Assembly (NCBI RefSeq): GCF_001514195.1
Contig: NZ_KQ948740.1
Span: forward strand, 124,001-188,000
DNA: 64,000 bases
Direction: 5' to 3'
From: Streptomyces griseorubiginosus
GTDB lineage: Bacteria; Actinomycetota; Actinomycetes; Streptomycetales; Streptomycetaceae
The notes beneath the pieces are model-generated. The model was not told the DNA's origin. It made no database searches and saw only the letters and a list, made by a program, of their open reading frames with translations. Made by a program: the position numbers and the translations under genes. Positions 1 to 8,262 of this stretch are shown here, in pieces (positions within the stretch are counted from its first letter, which is position 1; every line of letters begins with the position of its first letter).

Positions 1-1136
1 GCCCGGCCGACGGCGATGGCCTCGACGGTGGGCAGCCGCCCGGCCCGCAGCGCGGGGACGAAGGCCGCGACGCCGACGACCAGCAGGGCACCGGCCGGGA
101 CCACGAGGTCCACCCACCAGGCGACCGACAGGGCGGCCGTGCCGTACGCCTGCTCGGTTTCGTCGAGGAGGGGAAGGGCCAGCAGGTTGCCGAGGACGAC
201 GCCGAGCGCGATGCCCGCGCCCGCCGGGACGAGCGCCTGCGCCACGTAGGCGCGGACGACCTCGCGCGGGGTGAAGCCGATGGCCTTGAGGATGCCGATC
301 CGGCGCAGGCCGGTGCCGACCGCGCCGCTGATGACGCTGCCGACGATGATCACGGACATGACGAGGCCGAGGACGCCGAACGCGATCAGGAAGGGGATGG
401 TCGGGGCGGCCCCGCTGTCGGCGGCGCGCTTGGTGTCCAGGTAGGACCGGGTGCCGAGCAGTGCCCCCGTGGGGACGGCGGCGGTGAGTTTCTTGCGGTC
501 GGCGGCGATGTCACCCGTCGACCCGGCCTCCTCGAAGCGGTAGAGCATCTGACGGGTGACCGGGGCGTCCTTCGAACCGAGCGCCCTGAGCTGTGCGGGA
601 GTCACCCAGGCGTCGGCGCTCCGGCCGGCGGAGGTGGCGAAGCCGACGACACTGAGGGTCGTGCCGGAGGCCGTCAGGGTGTCGCCCACCGTGAAGGCGG
701 GCCCCTGGTAGGAGGAGCTCAGCACGACCTCGCCCGGTCTTTTCGCCCATCGGCCGGCCGTGAGGTCCAGGTCGTCGACGGTGGCGTGCGGGCCGGTGCG
801 TCCGACGAAAGTCATCGCCGGGGGCTTGCGGCCGGCCGAGTCCGTGACCTGGAGGAGCGCCGTGGGGTAGGGCCCGGCGCTCGCGGTGACTCCGTCCAGC
901 CGCCCGGTGGCGGCCAGTTGTGCGTCGGTCACCTCGGCCGGGTCGAACCCGGCGGTGAGGTGGGCGCCCTTCTGCGCGGCGAAGGCGTGGTCGAAGGGCG
1001 CGTTGGCGACGACCATGAGGGAGCCCGCGACCACGGCAGCCGCAACGGCCATCATCGTGGCGATCGCGATGACCGCGGTCTGCACCCGGCGCCGGCCCAC
1101 CCCGGAGCGGACCACGCGGACGAGCGGTCCGGTCAT
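1..1136 (-). CDS. FtsX/MacB-type ABC transporter permease (3' end off window)
   Basis: Integral membrane subunit of an ABC exporter of the FtsX/MacB superfamily. The N-terminus (MTGPLVRVVRSGVGRRRVQ) runs into one membrane helix near residues 15-40, then a long extracytoplasmic MacB-PCD-like domain (about residues 45-235), then two further hydrophobic segments; the final part lies beyond the left edge. Its ATG overlaps the stop of the upstream ATPase as ATGA, so the two are translationally coupled and form one exporter. The divergent kinase/regulator pair suggests control by that system, as in envelope-stress or antimicrobial-peptide efflux modules, but the substrate cannot be read from sequence. 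Confidence 0.9.
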   Translation of the reverse strand, partial: MTGPLVRVVRSGVGRRRVQTAVIAIATMMAVAAAVVAGSLMVVANAPFDHAFAAQKGAHLTAGFDPAEVTDAQLAATGRLDGVTASAGPYPTALLQVTDSAGRKPPAMTFVGRTGPHATVDDLDLTAGRWAKRPGEVVLSSSYQGPAFTVGDTLTASGTTLSVVGFATSAGRSADAWVTPAQLRALGSKDAPVTRQMLYRFEEAGSTGDIAADRKKLTAAVPTGALLGTRSYLDTKRAADSGAAPTIPFLIAFGVLGLVMSVIIVGSVISGAVGTGLRRIGILKAIGFTPREVVRAYVAQALVPAGAGIALGVVLGNLLALPLLDETEQAYGTAALSVAWWVDLVVPAGALLVVGVAAFVPALRAGRLPTVEAIAVGR

Positions 1137-1825
1137 CGCAGGGCCTCCGCACGGGAGTCGAGGGCGACATGGCCGTCGACGAGATGGACGGTACGGCTCG
1201 CGCAGGCCTGGGCCAGGGCCGGGTCGTGGGTGACCAGCACGATGGTCTGGCCGCCGCGGTGCAGGTCGAGGAGGAGGTCACGGACGTCCTGGCCCGAGGC
1301 GCTGTCGAGGGCGCCGGTCGGTTCGTCGGCGAGGAGCAGGGCGGGCCGGTTCACCAACGCCCGTGCCACGGCGACGCGTTGGCGTTCTCCGCCGGAGAGG
1401 CGGCCGGGGTGGGCGCGGGCGTGCTGCTGGATGCCGAGGACCTCCATCAGTTCCGCCGCGCGGTCCCGCACGGTGCGCCGCGGAACTCCGTTGAGCTGGG
1501 CGGGGAGTTGGATGTTGTCGAGGACGGTGAGGTCGTCGAGGAGGTTGAAGAACTGGAAGACCATGCCGATCCGTTCGCGGCGGAACCGGGCCAGCGCGTG
1601 CTCGCCGAGCCGGTCGATCCGCCGGCCGTCGACGGTCACCGTGCCCTCGGTCGGCTTGTCGAGCCCGGCGACGAGGTTCAGCAGGGTGGACTTGCCGCTG
1701 CCGGAGGGGCCGGTCACCGCGAGGGCCTCACCCTGGGCCACGGAGAGGTCGAGCGGTCCGAGCGCGGGTGCGCCGGCACTGTCGTAGCGCTTGGCCACGC
1801 CCTTCAGTTCGATGACCTGGGTCAT
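1133..1825 (-). CDS. ABC transporter ATP-binding protein, LolD/MacB type
   Basis: 230-residue ATPase that powers the adjacent FtsX-type permease. It has Walker A GPSGSGKST, Q-loop region VFQFFNLLDDLTV, signature LSGGERQRVAVARAL, Walker B LLLADEPTGALD and H-loop VLVTHD, all typical of the LolD/MacB/FtsE branch. The open frame extends further upstream, but ATG with AAGGGGATC just before it gives MTQVIELKGVAKRY, the normal family N-terminus. First gene of a two-gene operon; 253 bp separate it from the divergent histidine kinase. Confidence 0.95.
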   Translation of the reverse strand: MTQVIELKGVAKRYDSAGAPALGPLDLSVAQGEALAVTGPSGSGKSTLLNLVAGLDKPTEGTVTVDGRRIDRLGEHALARFRRERIGMVFQFFNLLDDLTVLDNIQLPAQLNGVPRRTVRDRAAELMEVLGIQQHARAHPGRLSGGERQRVAVARALVNRPALLLADEPTGALDSASGQDVRDLLLDLHRGGQTIVLVTHDPALAQACASRTVHLVDGHVALDSRAEALR

Positions 1826-2078
1826 GGGAGATCCCCTTCGGGGGTGTCGTCGGGCGGGTCCGCGCCCTGACGGGCGGGGCGGCCGGGCCACGCGGTTGCG
1901 TCGGCGTGGCGAAGGTACGGACGGTCGGGTCGTCGGCGCGTCGGCCGGAGCACCGACATGCGGCCCGTCGCCGGGAGGACCCGGTGCCGGGGTCATCCCC
2001 GAGGAGTACGTCCGGCGGAGGGGGCTCTGGTCACCGGGGCGGACGCCTGGCGGGCCGAGGGGCCACCACAATGGGCGC

Positions 2079-3389
2079 ATGGAGACGGAGTACCTGCGGG
2101 GATGGCGTCGGCAGGTGCGTTTCGCGCTGCGCCCGGAGGCCAAGGGCGCCCCGCTGTCGCGGCGTTCGGTGTATTTCGACGTGCTGCTGGCCGTGCTGCT
2201 GACGGTGGTCGCGCTGGTGGTGGCGGCGCGCTATCCCGGTGACGGGCCGGTGCGGGTGTCGCGGGTCGAGTACGGAGTGCCGGTGCCTCCGTCGCCCCCG
2301 TCGCCGCCCCGGCCGCCCGTGCCCGGTGCGGACGTGGGGCAGCCGGCCTCCCCGCCCTGGGTCCTGGTCGTGCTGTCGGCGCTGCCGCTCGCGGTACGGC
2401 GGCGGTTTCCGCTGGCCGTGTTCGCGGTGGTGCTCGGCGCGGCGCTCGGCATCGGTGACAACGCCTCCTGGATCACTGTGCTGACCTGTGTCATCGGCAC
2501 GTACAGCGCCGTCATGTACAGCCGGTACCGGGCGGGGGCGATGACCGGTCTCGTGGTGGCAGCCGTGCTGGCGGGGGTGGTCTTCCGGTCGACGGATCCG
2601 GTGCTGCCGGGCTGGTCCAGTCCCGGGGTGGTGCTGCTGGTGGCCGGGGTCCTGGCCGGCGTGGTCCGGTTCGGGCAGCGGCGGCTCGCGGCGAGCCGGG
2701 ACCGGTTCGCGGCCCTGGAACGGGCCCACGAGGAGGCGACCCGCAGGGCCGTGGAGGAGGAACGCGCCAGGATCGCCGCCGAGTTGCACGATGTCGTGAC
2801 CCACAATGTGAGCGTGATGGTGATCCAGGCGGGCGCGGCGCGCAAGGTCATGGACGTGGCACCGGAGCGTTCCAAGGAGGCGTTGCTCGCGGTCGAGGCC
2901 GGCGGACGGGCAGCGATGGCCGAACTCCGGCATGTGATGGGCCTGTTGGCGGCCCCCGACACCGGCAGGCCGGACTCCCCCGCCGACGGTCTCGAACCGC
3001 AGCCGGGGCTCGGGCAGTTGGACGCACTGATCGACCGGGTGCGGGCCGCGGGGACCCCGGTCGGGGTCGCGGTGTCGCTGCCGGCCGAGCCGCTGCCGCC
3101 GGGGGTGGACCTGACGGCGTACCGGGTGGTGCAGGAGGCGCTGACGAACACCCTCAAGCACGCGCCGGGCGCCGAGGCCGTCGTCACCGTCGGCTGGTCC
3201 GACGACCTGCTGGAGATCGAGGTCAGGGACACCGGCGGGGTCCGCGACGGGGTCCCGGCGGACGGGAACGGACGCGGGCTGATCGGGCTGCGCGAGCGCC
3301 TCGGGGTCTACGGCGGCGAGCTGACGGCCGGTCCGACCCTCGCCGGCGGCTTCCGGATCAGGGCGGAGCTGCCGTGGCGGACGGCGTGA
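2079..3389 (+). CDS. Sensor histidine kinase, HisKA_3 (NarL-partner) family
   Basis: 436-residue membrane sensor kinase. A first helix near residues 30-50 is followed by a proline-rich extracytoplasmic stretch (PVPPSPPSPPRPPVP), then several more helices to about residue 205. The dimerisation/phosphoacceptor box is EEERARIAAELHDVVTHNVS with His237 as the predicted phosphorylated residue. The HATPase part shows the N-box VVQEALTNTLKHA and the G-box GRGLIGLRERLGVYGG. The ATG giving METEYLRGW was chosen over longer upstream readings because it precedes the basic segment before the first helix. It overlaps the response regulator gene by 16 bp, so the two form one signalling unit, probably regulating the divergent ABC exporter. 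Confidence 0.94.
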   Translation: METEYLRGWRRQVRFALRPEAKGAPLSRRSVYFDVLLAVLLTVVALVVAARYPGDGPVRVSRVEYGVPVPPSPPSPPRPPVPGADVGQPASPPWVLVVLSALPLAVRRRFPLAVFAVVLGAALGIGDNASWITVLTCVIGTYSAVMYSRYRAGAMTGLVVAAVLAGVVFRSTDPVLPGWSSPGVVLLVAGVLAGVVRFGQRRLAASRDRFAALERAHEEATRRAVEEERARIAAELHDVVTHNVSVMVIQAGAARKVMDVAPERSKEALLAVEAGGRAAMAELRHVMGLLAAPDTGRPDSPADGLEPQPGLGQLDALIDRVRAAGTPVGVAVSLPAEPLPPGVDLTAYRVVQEALTNTLKHAPGAEAVVTVGWSDDLLEIEVRDTGGVRDGVPADGNGRGLIGLRERLGVYGGELTAGPTLAGGFRIRAELPWRTA

Positions 3390-4078
3390 GCGCAGAGGTG
3401 GTGAGGGCGGTCATCGCCGACGACCAGGCCCTGGTCCGCACCGGGTTCGGGATGATCCTGGCCGCGGACGGCATCGAGGTGACGGCGGAGGCGGCCGACG
3501 GGGCGGAGGCGGTGGCCGCGGTCCTGCGGACCCGCCCCGACGTGGTCCTCATGGACATCCGGATGCCCGGCATGGACGGCATCGAGGCGACCCGGCGCAT
3601 CCTCGCCGAGGACTCCGCGGGCGAGATCCGGGTGATCATCCTGACCACCTACGACCTCGACCACTACGTGTACGCGGCGCTCACGGCAGGGGCGAGCGGC
3701 TTCCTCCTGAAGGACGTGACGCCCGAGCATCTGGTGGCCGCCGTTCGGCTGGTGCGGTCCGGGGACGCCCTGCTGGCGCCCGCGATCACGCGCCGGCTGA
3801 TCGAGCGCTTCGCCCACCGGGAGGCCGCGCGGCCGGCCTCCCCGGACCGCGACCTGTCCGGGCTGACGCCACGTGAGCTGGAGGTGCTGCGGCTGCTGGC
3901 GACCGGGCTCAGCAACGCCGAGCTGGCCGAGCGGCTGTTCCTGAGTCCGACGACGGTGAAGACCCATGTCGGACGGATCCTGTCGAAGCTGGAGCTGCGG
4001 GACCGGGTGCAGGCGGTGGTCCTCGCCTACGAGAGCGGGCTGATCACTCCGGGCGGCCCCGCGGAGAGCGCGCGGTAG
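3374..4078 (+). CDS. NarL/FixJ-type response regulator
   Basis: 234-residue regulator: receiver domain with acidic pair DDQ near residue 17, phospho-acceptor Asp61 in LMDIRMPGMDG and Lys in LLKDVTPEHL, then a LuxR-type HTH (LTPRELEVLRLLATGLSN, LFLSPTTVKTHVGRILSK). It is the partner of the kinase whose 3' end it overlaps. The last codons (GPAESAR and TAG) lie inside the first unit of a 32-bp tandem array, so the C-terminal tail may have been shaped by repeat expansion. Confidence 0.95.
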   Translation: MADGVSAEVVRAVIADDQALVRTGFGMILAADGIEVTAEAADGAEAVAAVLRTRPDVVLMDIRMPGMDGIEATRRILAEDSAGEIRVIILTTYDLDHYVYAALTAGASGFLLKDVTPEHLVAAVRLVRSGDALLAPAITRRLIERFAHREAARPASPDRDLSGLTPRELEVLRLLATGLSNAELAERLFLSPTTVKTHVGRILSKLELRDRVQAVVLAYESGLITPGGPAESAR

Positions 4079-4215
4079 GACACGGTGCGGCCGCGGAGAG
4101 CACACGTCAGGACACGGTCCCAGCCGTGCAGGGCGCACGTCAGGACACGGTCCGGCCGCACAGGGCGCGCGTCAGGCCACGGTCCAGCCACCCAGAGCGC
4201 ACGTCAGGACATCAG
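4055..4215. repeat. Five-unit 32-bp tandem array joining two convergent stop codons
   Basis: Five units of 32, 32, 33, 32 and 32 bp begin at 4055, 4087, 4119, 4152 and 4184. The conserved core is cgtcaggacacggtcc followed by a variable ccggccgcacagggc-like part. The first unit contains the TAG of the response regulator, the last contains the stop (TCA on this strand) of the convergent flavodoxin-like gene. Both stops fall at nearly the same place in the unit. No poly-T tract is seen. Confidence 0.85.
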
Positions 4216-4656
4216 TCCGGCGGCGACCGTCGCCCCCAGCTCCCAGCACGCCTCGATGTCCGCCTTGGCCGGTTCGCCGGTCACGGTCACCGGTTCGGCC
4301 GCACGGCGCCAGCCCAGACCCGTCGTGATCGACTCGATGCCGCGCAGGGCTCCGGTGACGTCGTTGCCGCCGTGCACGAAGGCAGCGAACGGACGGCCGC
4401 GCGTCTCGTCGAGGCAGGGGTAGTAGACCTGGTCGAAGAAGTGCTTGAGGGCACCGGACATGTAGCCGAGGTTGGCCGGGGTGCCGAGCAGGTACCCGTC
4501 CGCCGCCAGCACGTCCGAGGCGGTGGCGGCGAGGGCCGCCCGGCGTACGACGCGGACGCCCTCGATCTCCGGGGCCGTCGCTCCGGAGACGACGGCCTCG
4601 AACATCGCCTGGCAGTTCGGCGAGGGCGTGTGATGCACGATCAGCAAGGTGGCCAC
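4204..4656 (-). CDS. Flavodoxin-like / NADPH-dependent FMN reductase family protein
   Basis: 150 residues with a flavodoxin fold: beta-1 LLIVHHTPSPNC leads to the phosphate-binding loop, GYLLGTPANLGYMSGALKHFFDQ is the second flavin contact region seen in WrbA-like and FMN-reductase proteins, and HGGNDV follows. A GTG start (VATLLIVHHTP) fits the fold; a longer reading from 4692 would add a low-complexity leader without homology. Likely a cytosolic FMN-binding oxidoreductase with unknown physiological acceptor. Its stop lies in the last unit of the 32-bp array shared with the convergent response regulator. Confidence 0.75.
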   Translation of the reverse strand: MATLLIVHHTPSPNCQAMFEAVVSGATAPEIEGVRVVRRAALAATASDVLAADGYLLGTPANLGYMSGALKHFFDQVYYPCLDETRGRPFAAFVHGGNDVTGALRGIESITTGLGWRRAAEPVTVTGEPAKADIEACWELGATVAAGLMS

Positions 4657-4755
4657 GCCCGCACCCTGCCCTGCCTCGGCTTTCGACCGCAAGCCGGGCC
4701 ACGCCCACCGGGTGCCGGGCTACGATGCCGGGACACCGCGAGGGGGGAGCAGGTC

Positions 4756-5388
4756 GTGGCCGGAGAGGGACAGCGGGCGGCGGAGGTCTTCGACGCGCTG
4801 GGGCTGACGTACGAGAAGGCGTTCGCGCGTTCCGAGGCGCATCTGGCGTCCCTGGAGTGGCTGCTCGGACGGCTGGCACCGGGCAGCCGGGTCCTGGACG
4901 TCGGCAGCGGCACCGGCCGCCCCACGGCGTCGACGCTCGCCGACGCGGGCCATGAGGTGCTGGGGGTGGACGTCTCCCCCGTGATGGTGGAGCTCGCAGT
5001 CCGACAGGTCCCCCGGGCCACCTTCCGCCTCGCCGACATCCGCGAACTGCCGCTGGAGGAAGGCACGTTCGACGCGGTGTGCGTGTACTTCTCCCTGCTT
5101 CAGATGTCCCGTGCGGAGCAGTCCCAGGTGCTGGGGCGGCTCGCGCGGGCGCTGCGTCCGGGCGGGAGTCTGGTGCTGGCCACGGTCCCCGCCGACGTCG
5201 AGGATCTGGCGATCGAGTTCATGGGCCGCCCGGTCCGGGCCACGAGCTTCGCCGCCGAGGACGTGGTGGCCGTCGTGCGGGACGCGGGTCTCGTGGTGGA
5301 GTCGGAGCACCTCGTGGAGTTCACGCCGGACCACCCGGAGGGCGCGCCGGAACCGCATCTGTTCGTGTACGGCCGGCTTCCGGTGTGA
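4756..5388 (+). CDS. Class I SAM-dependent methyltransferase
   Basis: 210 residues. Motif I is VLDVGSGTGRPTAS (SAM-binding glycine loop, about residues 50-62), the acidic residue ending beta-2 is in VLGVDVSPVMV, motif III ADIRELPLEEGTFDAVCVYFSLL and the later RALRPGGSLVLATVP are typical of Methyltransf_25/11 proteins. The GTG start is preceded by an excellent site, AGGGGGGAGCAGGTC. The substrate is not predictable. A strong bidirectional terminator separates it from the next, convergent gene. Confidence 0.88.
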   Translation: MAGEGQRAAEVFDALGLTYEKAFARSEAHLASLEWLLGRLAPGSRVLDVGSGTGRPTASTLADAGHEVLGVDVSPVMVELAVRQVPRATFRLADIRELPLEEGTFDAVCVYFSLLQMSRAEQSQVLGRLARALRPGGSLVLATVPADVEDLAIEFMGRPVRATSFAAEDVVAVVRDAGLVVESEHLVEFTPDHPEGAPEPHLFVYGRLPV

Positions 5389-5404
5389 CACCGGTGGCCC
5401 TGCG

Positions 5405-5450
5405 CGGGCGGAAGGGCCGGACACCCGTCTGTCCGGCCCTTCCGTGCCCG
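5405..5450. terminator. Bidirectional hairpin terminator between convergent genes
   Basis: A long stem is formed by cgggcggaagggccggac and gtccggcccttccgtgcccg, with an 8-nt loop acccgtct and one imperfect position. It sits between a methyltransferase stop and the stop of the opposing small gene and can serve both strands. There is no U-tract, as is usual in Streptomyces. Confidence 0.85.
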
Positions 5451-5455
5451 CAGGG

Positions 5456-5692
5456 TCAGCCGCCGTTCAGCCGTGAGCGCAGCAGTCCCTTGCCGATCTC
5501 GGCGCCCTTGCGACTGTCCGCCTGGGCCTTGCGGAACAGGTCGGCGACCTCGGTGTCCTTGGCGCGTTCCGCGTCCTGGATGTAGCTCTCCAGCCGCAGC
5601 GCGTTGCTCAGACACGCCTCCACGTACCAGATCAGGTTGTAGTCCTTGTCCGGCGTGCCGGTCGCGCCGCCGGTCTCCGTGCTGCTGGTCAT
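5456..5692 (-). CDS. Small acidic/charged protein, 78 aa, under a SigB-type promoter
   Basis: Not recognised as a named family. The protein starts MTSSTETGGATGTPDKDYNL and is mostly helical and charged (IWYVEACLSNALRLESYIQDAERAKDTEVADLFRKAQADSRKGAEIGKGLL), with no signal peptide or membrane segment. The ATG at 5692 has AGGAGG seven bases upstream; an in-frame start at 5746 would overlap the promoter. A perfect GTTT-N14-GGGTAC element stands 42 bp upstream, so it is probably a general-stress or development gene of the SigB/SigF regulon. Its length and helical look resemble small stress proteins that bind partners, but this is only a guess. Confidence 0.75.
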   Translation of the reverse strand: MTSSTETGGATGTPDKDYNLIWYVEACLSNALRLESYIQDAERAKDTEVADLFRKAQADSRKGAEIGKGLLRSRLNGG

Positions 5693-5733
5693 ACCGGGCC
5701 TCCTCCAGCGGGGGTCGTTCCGGAGCCGGACGA

Positions 5734-5757
5734 GTACCCGTCGCACGCGAAGGAAAC
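5734..5757 (-). promoter_or_regulatory. SigB/SigF-type promoter of the 78-aa gene
   Basis: Read on the minus strand, GTTT, 14 bases, then GGGTACT. This is an exact match to the Streptomyces group-3 sigma (SigB/SigF/SigL) consensus GNTT-N14-16-GGGTAC/T. It lies 42 bp upstream of the start codon and on the correct strand. Confidence 0.75.
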
Positions 5758-5877
5758 GCCTCGCAGGGGGCGCGACCGGTCCCCCGTTCCGGTCGTTCCC
5801 CCTGCGGTGCGTCCGAACTTACGTGACCTGCGGACTCCTGTGAATCGCGCCGATGCCCGCTGGGCCGGGCGCAGCAC

Positions 5878-7476
5878 TCACCCGTGCACAGGTGCGTCCG
5901 GTTGGCCCGGATCGTCCCGCGGCAGGACGGGCGGTTCGAGCGCTCCGGTCGCGAGATGGGCCAGCACGACCTCGTAGAGATCACTGCCGGAGGCGAGGAG
6001 CCGGCGTTCGAGGACGGGTTCGGCGCTGCGGACGTGTTCCCGCACGGTCTGCGCGTGCACGGCCAGTGTCTGCGCGGCCCGCTCCGCGTTGCCGCCGGCC
6101 GCGATCCAGTGGCGCAGGGTGCGGCGCAGGTCGCGGGCGTCGCTGTCCAGGCGGCCGAGCAGTTCCCGTGCCCACGCCTCCAGGGCGGGTCCGGCCAGGA
6201 GGTCGCCCAGCCGGGCACGGGTCTGCCGGGCGTCCGCGCGGCCGCCGTCCCGTCCGTCCTGGCCGTCCTGTGCGTCCCGTCCGCCCTCTCCCCCCTCTCC
6301 GTCCGGTCCGTCCTGTCCGTCGGCGAGGCTGACCTGCGTGCTCAGGGCCAGATGGACGGTCGCGCGGACGGTCAGGTCGGTGAAGTCGGTGCGCAGCAGG
6401 GCCTCGACGCGTTCCATACGGGCGCGGACCGTGTTGCGGCTGACGCCCAGCACCTTCGCGGCGCTCACGGCGGTGAACTCCAGACCGAGGCGGGTGGTGG
6501 CGAGCAGTTCCGCGCGGGTGTGGTGCGGCAGGGTGTCGAGCGGGCGCAGCAGCCGGGCGGTCCACGCGCGCAGCGCCGTCGGGTCCATCAGCCGTTCGGG
6601 GTGGGTGCGTTCGGCGTACACGGCCGCCCGGTCCGGCCGTACACGCGCCACGGCGAGGGCGCTCACCGCCTGTCCGTAGGCGGCGGCGGTCCGGGCCAGG
6701 CTCTGGTGGGCGCTGCCGCCGAGGAGGGTGCCGGGGTTGCGGTCGACGAGCGAGCGCAGGGCTTCGCCGGAGGTGTCCCCGACGACCACGAGGATCACGT
6801 GTCCGTCCATGGCCGGGCAGCGCACCACCAGTGCCCGGCCCCTGGTGACGCCGAGGCACTCCTCGGCGAGCCGGTCGCGTTCGGCCGCGTCGCCTTCGAG
6901 GACGTAGACGCAGGCCGTGTCCGTGTCGAGCAGGCCGGGCCACAGCCCCGCGGCGACCCGGCGCGCGGCGACGGTGTCCTCCACCATCAGCAGCTGAAGT
7001 ATGGCCAGGCGCAGATCGGAGGTGGCCCGCTTCAGGCGACGGTCGGCCGCGGTCGTCTCCCGGGCGCGCAGCAGGAGTTCGAGGACCTGGGCGGTGTGCG
7101 TGAGGATGTCGGAGGTGCGCCGGTCGAACGGGTCGGGGCGGGCCACCGCGAGCACGCCGGCCGCTGCCGGGGCCGGGTGTCCGACCCTGAGCAGGCGCAC
7201 ATGGCCGTCCCCGTCCGCCGAGGCCGCCGAGGCGATCCGGCCGGCGCGGATGTCCGCGACGAGGGTCTCGTCGAGCGTCATGCGGGGGCCTGCGACAAGG
7301 GTTCCGGCGGCGTCGTGGAGGGAGGCCGTGCCGTGCACCGTCTCCCCGAGCCAGGCGACGAGCCTGCGGATGTCACGGCCGGTCGGCCTCAGATGGTCCA
7401 GGAGTTCCTGCGCCCACGTCGAGTCCCCAGTGTCCTGCGCCCTGCCGCCCCCGGCCCCGCCCTCCTGACCTGCCAC
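5878..7476 (-). CDS. PucR-type transcriptional regulator with two C-terminal HTH domains
   Basis: 532 residues from a GTG with GGAGAAGGGTGAC upstream. The first half resembles the GAF-like sensory and GGDEF-like middle regions of PucR/CdaR proteins (HGTASLHDAAGTLVAGPR near residue 45; RARETTAADRRLKRATSDLRLA near 140-160). An HTH_30-type helix-turn-helix, TAVSAAKVLGVSRNTVRARM, lies near residue 345. A low-complexity linker rich in DGQDG/EGG repeats follows, then a second HTH copy, GGNAERAAQTLAVHAQTVRE, near residue 480. Two such HTH copies in one chain are uncommon. Probably a ligand-responsive regulator; no cognate target cluster is obvious next to it. Confidence 0.85.
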   Translation of the reverse strand: MAGQEGGAGGGRAQDTGDSTWAQELLDHLRPTGRDIRRLVAWLGETVHGTASLHDAAGTLVAGPRMTLDETLVADIRAGRIASAASADGDGHVRLLRVGHPAPAAAGVLAVARPDPFDRRTSDILTHTAQVLELLLRARETTAADRRLKRATSDLRLAILQLLMVEDTVAARRVAAGLWPGLLDTDTACVYVLEGDAAERDRLAEECLGVTRGRALVVRCPAMDGHVILVVVGDTSGEALRSLVDRNPGTLLGGSAHQSLARTAAAYGQAVSALAVARVRPDRAAVYAERTHPERLMDPTALRAWTARLLRPLDTLPHHTRAELLATTRLGLEFTAVSAAKVLGVSRNTVRARMERVEALLRTDFTDLTVRATVHLALSTQVSLADGQDGPDGEGGEGGRDAQDGQDGRDGGRADARQTRARLGDLLAGPALEAWARELLGRLDSDARDLRRTLRHWIAAGGNAERAAQTLAVHAQTVREHVRSAEPVLERRLLASGSDLYEVVLAHLATGALEPPVLPRDDPGQPDAPVHG

Positions 7477-7566
7477 GTCACCCTTCTCCTCGCCGCTCTC
7501 GCCCTCCCGACATACCGCCCGGTACGTTACCTCACGTGCGGTCTGGGGTCGGCGGGTCGGACGCCT

Positions 7567-8160
7567 TCAGGAGGTGAGAAGGCGGGTGTGAAGGTGCCCG
7601 TCGCGCGGAAAGTGTGGGGGAGCCGCGGGGAGATGGGCGGTCAGGGGGTATCCGCACTTGCGGGCCACCCGGCAGGAGGCGGTGTTGTCCTCGCTGTGCA
7701 GGAGCTCGAGCCGTACGAGCCCGTCCTCCGCGAAGGCGTGGAACGCCCAGCAGGTCAACGCGTCCAGGGCCCGAGGAGCCACCGCCCGGCCCCGAGCGTG
7801 CGCCGCCGTCCAGTAGCCGACCTCGCCCGGAGGACCGCCGGGGGCGGGGCGTTTGAGAACGACGTGCCCGACGAGGCGTTCTCCGGCGGCGACTTCACCG
7901 GGCCCGCACCGCACCCCCTCCTCGACGACCGCGAAGGCGAACCGGTCCCCCTCGTGCCATCCCCGCTCCTGCTCCCGCACCCACCGCTCGGCCTCCGCCT
8001 CACCGTCCACGACGGAGCCGATCCAGCGACGCAGCTCCGCGTCACGGTGCAGGACGGCCAGCTCGGGGGCGTCCTCCGAACGCCAGGGGCGCAGGACGAG
8101 GGCCGGTGCCTTCGCAGTGGCAGGGGCGTGGAGTCGTACGGCCATGCGGTCCCGGTCCAT
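7567..8160 (-). CDS. GNAT family N-acetyltransferase (RimJ/RimL-like)
   Basis: 197 residues from ATG at 8160; 8145 (MAVRLHAP) is an alternative and neither has a strong ribosome site. ALVLRPWRSEDAPEL starts the typical fold, VGYWTAAHARGRAVAPRAL is the acetyl-CoA pyrophosphate loop region (R/Q-x-x-G-x-A/G equivalent), and LELLHSEDNTASCRVARKCGY is the RimJ/RimL C-terminal signature. Probably acetylates a small molecule or a protein N-terminus; substrate unknown. Confidence 0.9.
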   Translation of the reverse strand: MDRDRMAVRLHAPATAKAPALVLRPWRSEDAPELAVLHRDAELRRWIGSVVDGEAEAERWVREQERGWHEGDRFAFAVVEEGVRCGPGEVAAGERLVGHVVLKRPAPGGPPGEVGYWTAAHARGRAVAPRALDALTCWAFHAFAEDGLVRLELLHSEDNTASCRVARKCGYPLTAHLPAAPPHFPRDGHLHTRLLTS

Positions 8161-8262
8161 GTCCGGAGCGTAGGTGACAGGCCCCGTCGGGCCTCGCCCG
8201 GGTCGGAGGCGCCGCTCCCCGGCCTGCGTCGCCGTCCCACCGCGACGGCATAAGCTCGGCGA

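Noticed and set aside
4055..4215. CRISPR array or origin iterons
   Set aside because: 32-bp units run head-to-tail without spacers between two metabolic genes; no replication protein nearby.
5884..8253. 789-codon open frame opposite the PucR-type regulator
   Set aside because: Low-complexity shadow across two real minus-strand genes.
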